From: an uncultured Campylobacter sp.
GTDB taxonomy: Bacteria > Campylobacterota > Campylobacteria > Campylobacterales > Campylobacteraceae
Assembly: GCF_938039205.1 (NCBI RefSeq)
Contig: NZ_CALHVM010000067.1
Span: forward strand, 50,653 to 114,652
Reading direction: 5' to 3'
Length of the DNA: 64,000 nt
Part shown: positions 62,892-64,000 of the stretch, piece by piece
Numbering within the stretch: the stretch's first letter is position 1
Layout: every line of letters begins with the position of its first letter
Position numbers and translations under genes: made by a program
Notes under the pieces: generated by a model
Database searches by the model: none
The model's input: only the letters and a program-made list of their open reading frames with translations
Told to the model about the DNA's origin: nothing

Positions 62892-63956
62892 CTATTCTCC
62901 GCTTAGCTCCTCGGCTACCTGCGCGGCGAGCTTTAGCTTTTCGCTATCAAAATGCGTGTAAATTCGCGAGGTGTTTAAGCTCGCATGCCCGAGCGCTTCC
63001 TGCACTAAAACGAGATCCTTTTGCTTTTTATAAAGCATCGTGGCAAAGGTATGACGCAGCATGTGAGCGCCGTTTTTTTCCTTACGGATGCCCGCTTTAA
63101 AGAGGATCTGCTCGACGATGCGGCTCACGTAGGCCTGCGTTAGGCGCGTGCCTTTTTTATTGATAAAAAGATAGCCTTCTTTATTTATATAGTTTATCGC
63201 GATCGCGTCCAGATGGGCTTCGATAAGGCGGCGCTTTATCATGACGACGCGGTATTTGTTTCCTTTGCCGTGGATTCTTATGACGTAGAGCTCGCCGTCC
63301 TCGGCTATATCTTTGCGCTTTAGATTTAGCGCCTCGCTCACGCGGATGCCGGTGAAAATGATAATTTTGATGATGAGCTTGTTGCGATTGGCGTTGCTTT
63401 TAAACTCCGCGTTTTCGATCGCTTCCAAAAATCTCTTGACCTCATCCTCGCTCATAAATTCAGGCAGTTTTTGCCCGCGCGCTCCGCCCACGCCGCCCCA
63501 GTTTTTTAGCCCGATGTCAAAGACGTGCGCCTTGCCGTCCTCTTCGTTTTGTTTATCCAAAAATGCGAAAAAATTTATCGCGCTTATACGGTAGTTTTTC
63601 TTGCTCGCGTCGCTTAGCCCGCCCGTGACGCTAGCTAGCACCTCGCTTAGCAGCTCTTCGTCGATCTGTTTTAGGCTCTCTAGCTCGTAAAATTTGAGCG
63701 TCTCGTAAATTTTTTTAAGCGGATTAAAGTAGGTATTTATACCCGTTAGCCCCGCGTTTCTAGCTGATTTTACGAGGCCGTCTAGCTGGTCGATATTTTT
63801 TATCTCGCGGCTTAAAGCAAAATTTACGCTTGCTAGCGCCTTTGGGTCGCGAAGCTCTTTGTTTGAGAGCGAGCTAAGCTTAAATTTGACATAACGAGTC
63901 AGCCAAAATATAAACGAGTTTTCAAAACTATCCTTGCAATCAAGAGCGTATTTCAA
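62892..63956 (-). CDS. xerH: XerH-type tyrosine recombinase (chromosome dimer resolution)
   Basis: The 354-residue product has the full catalytic set: Arg205 in GIRVSEALNL, Lys231, His298 and Arg301 in HMLRHTF, His324 in LGHAS, and Tyr333 in RIYTHF. The core-binding N-domain covers residues 1-165. Single-recombinase XerH with a difH site replaces XerCD in Campylobacter and Helicobacter. The start is a TTG (63954-63956) with AAGGA seven bases upstream and TATAAT at 63992-63997 on the minus strand. A mobile-element integrase is less likely, since no prophage or att-like repeat is adjacent. Confidence 0.88.
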   Translation of the reverse strand: MKYALDCKDSFENSFIFWLTRYVKFKLSSLSNKELRDPKALASVNFALSREIKNIDQLDGLVKSARNAGLTGINTYFNPLKKIYETLKFYELESLKQIDEELLSEVLASVTGGLSDASKKNYRISAINFFAFLDKQNEEDGKAHVFDIGLKNWGGVGGARGQKLPEFMSEDEVKRFLEAIENAEFKSNANRNKLIIKIIIFTGIRVSEALNLKRKDIAEDGELYVIRIHGKGNKYRVVMIKRRLIEAHLDAIAINYINKEGYLFINKKGTRLTQAYVSRIVEQILFKAGIRKEKNGAHMLRHTFATMLYKKQKDLVLVQEALGHASLNTSRIYTHFDSEKLKLAAQVAEELSGE

Positions 63957-63991
63957 GATATTTTCCTTAAATTTATAAAAATTTGAAAAGC

Positions 63992-63997
63992 ATTATA
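63992..63997 (-). promoter_or_regulatory. -10 box (TATAAT) of xerH
   Basis: The minus strand reads GGTTATAATGC, about 36 bp before the TTG start of xerH. No -35 can be judged, because the window ends here. Confidence 0.5.
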
Positions 63998-64000
63998 ACC

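Noticed and set aside
1..64000. CRISPR arrays, tRNA/rRNA genes, insertion sequences, prophage
   Set aside because: No regular spaced repeats, cloverleaf-like sequences, transposases or phage genes were recognised on either strand by reading.

Overview
The window is about 64 kb of a bacterial chromosome from the Campylobacter lineage, most likely the oral rectus/showae/curvus/concisus branch. The evidence is a single-subunit isocitrate dehydrogenase, a four-gene OorDABC 2-oxoglutarate:acceptor oxidoreductase, a XerH-type recombinase, and gene strings matching the known C. jejuni order: fapA/ruvA/ddl/antitoxin-like/hydrolase/murF; murJ/cysS/msbA/pyrD/M16/dapA/SDR; htpG/plsC/SH3 protein/purQ/purS/purC/ctpA/clpB. 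Species is an inference. No tRNA, rRNA, insertion sequence, prophage or CRISPR array was recognised.

Layout. 1-8.1 kb (+): the end of mltG, then icd, mdh, an NlpC/P60 lipoprotein, oorDABC and flavodoxin. This is the oxidative TCA branch and its electron carrier, but sucCD, which sits between mdh and oorD in C. jejuni, is absent. 8.5-12.0 kb (-): a large decayed DUF4214/S-layer-like gene with internal repeats of about 1.1 kb. 12.3-25.3 kb (-): a long housekeeping run with many 1-16 bp gene overlaps (murJ, cysS, msbA-like, pyrD, M16 peptidase, dapA, a FabL-type reductase, a small odd ORF, pgsA, an AI-2E-type permease, rseP, yggS), then an unknown gene. 25.4-35.9 kb (+): fapA, a four-gene Mla/MCE lipid-transport operon, ruvA, ddl, an orphan Phd-like antitoxin, a tailed alpha/beta hydrolase and murF. 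36-46.8 kb (-): a Rep/UvrD helicase, then an iron/siderophore-type uptake locus (two tandem TonB receptors, a methyltransferase, FecCD permease, ATPase, binding protein). One receptor and the binding protein are each broken by a single-base frameshift. 47-49.4 kb (+): ftsW and murG. 49.4-54.8 kb (-): a decayed unknown gene, a CetB-like PAS protein, htpG, and two tandem ankyrin-like secreted-protein genes, one intact and one decayed. 55-60 kb (-): plsC, an SH3/BatD-like membrane protein, purQ, purS, purC, ctpA. 60-62.7 kb (+): clpB with a near-consensus sigma70 promoter overlapped by an HspR/HAIR-like inverted repeat. 62.9-64 kb (-): xerH.

One theme not explained by ordinary annotation is the very high density of AAATTTG/CAAATTT in spacers and gene ends. 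At four genes (pyrD, perM-like, mlaE-like, murG) this heptamer supplies the TTG start codon behind a Shine-Dalgarno sequence. Other points of interest are a roughly 100-nt imperfect hairpin between the two TonB receptor genes, an in-frame ORF coupled by ATGA overlaps on both sides between fabL and pgsA, and several lesions lying in short homopolymers, which could be real decay or sequence error.
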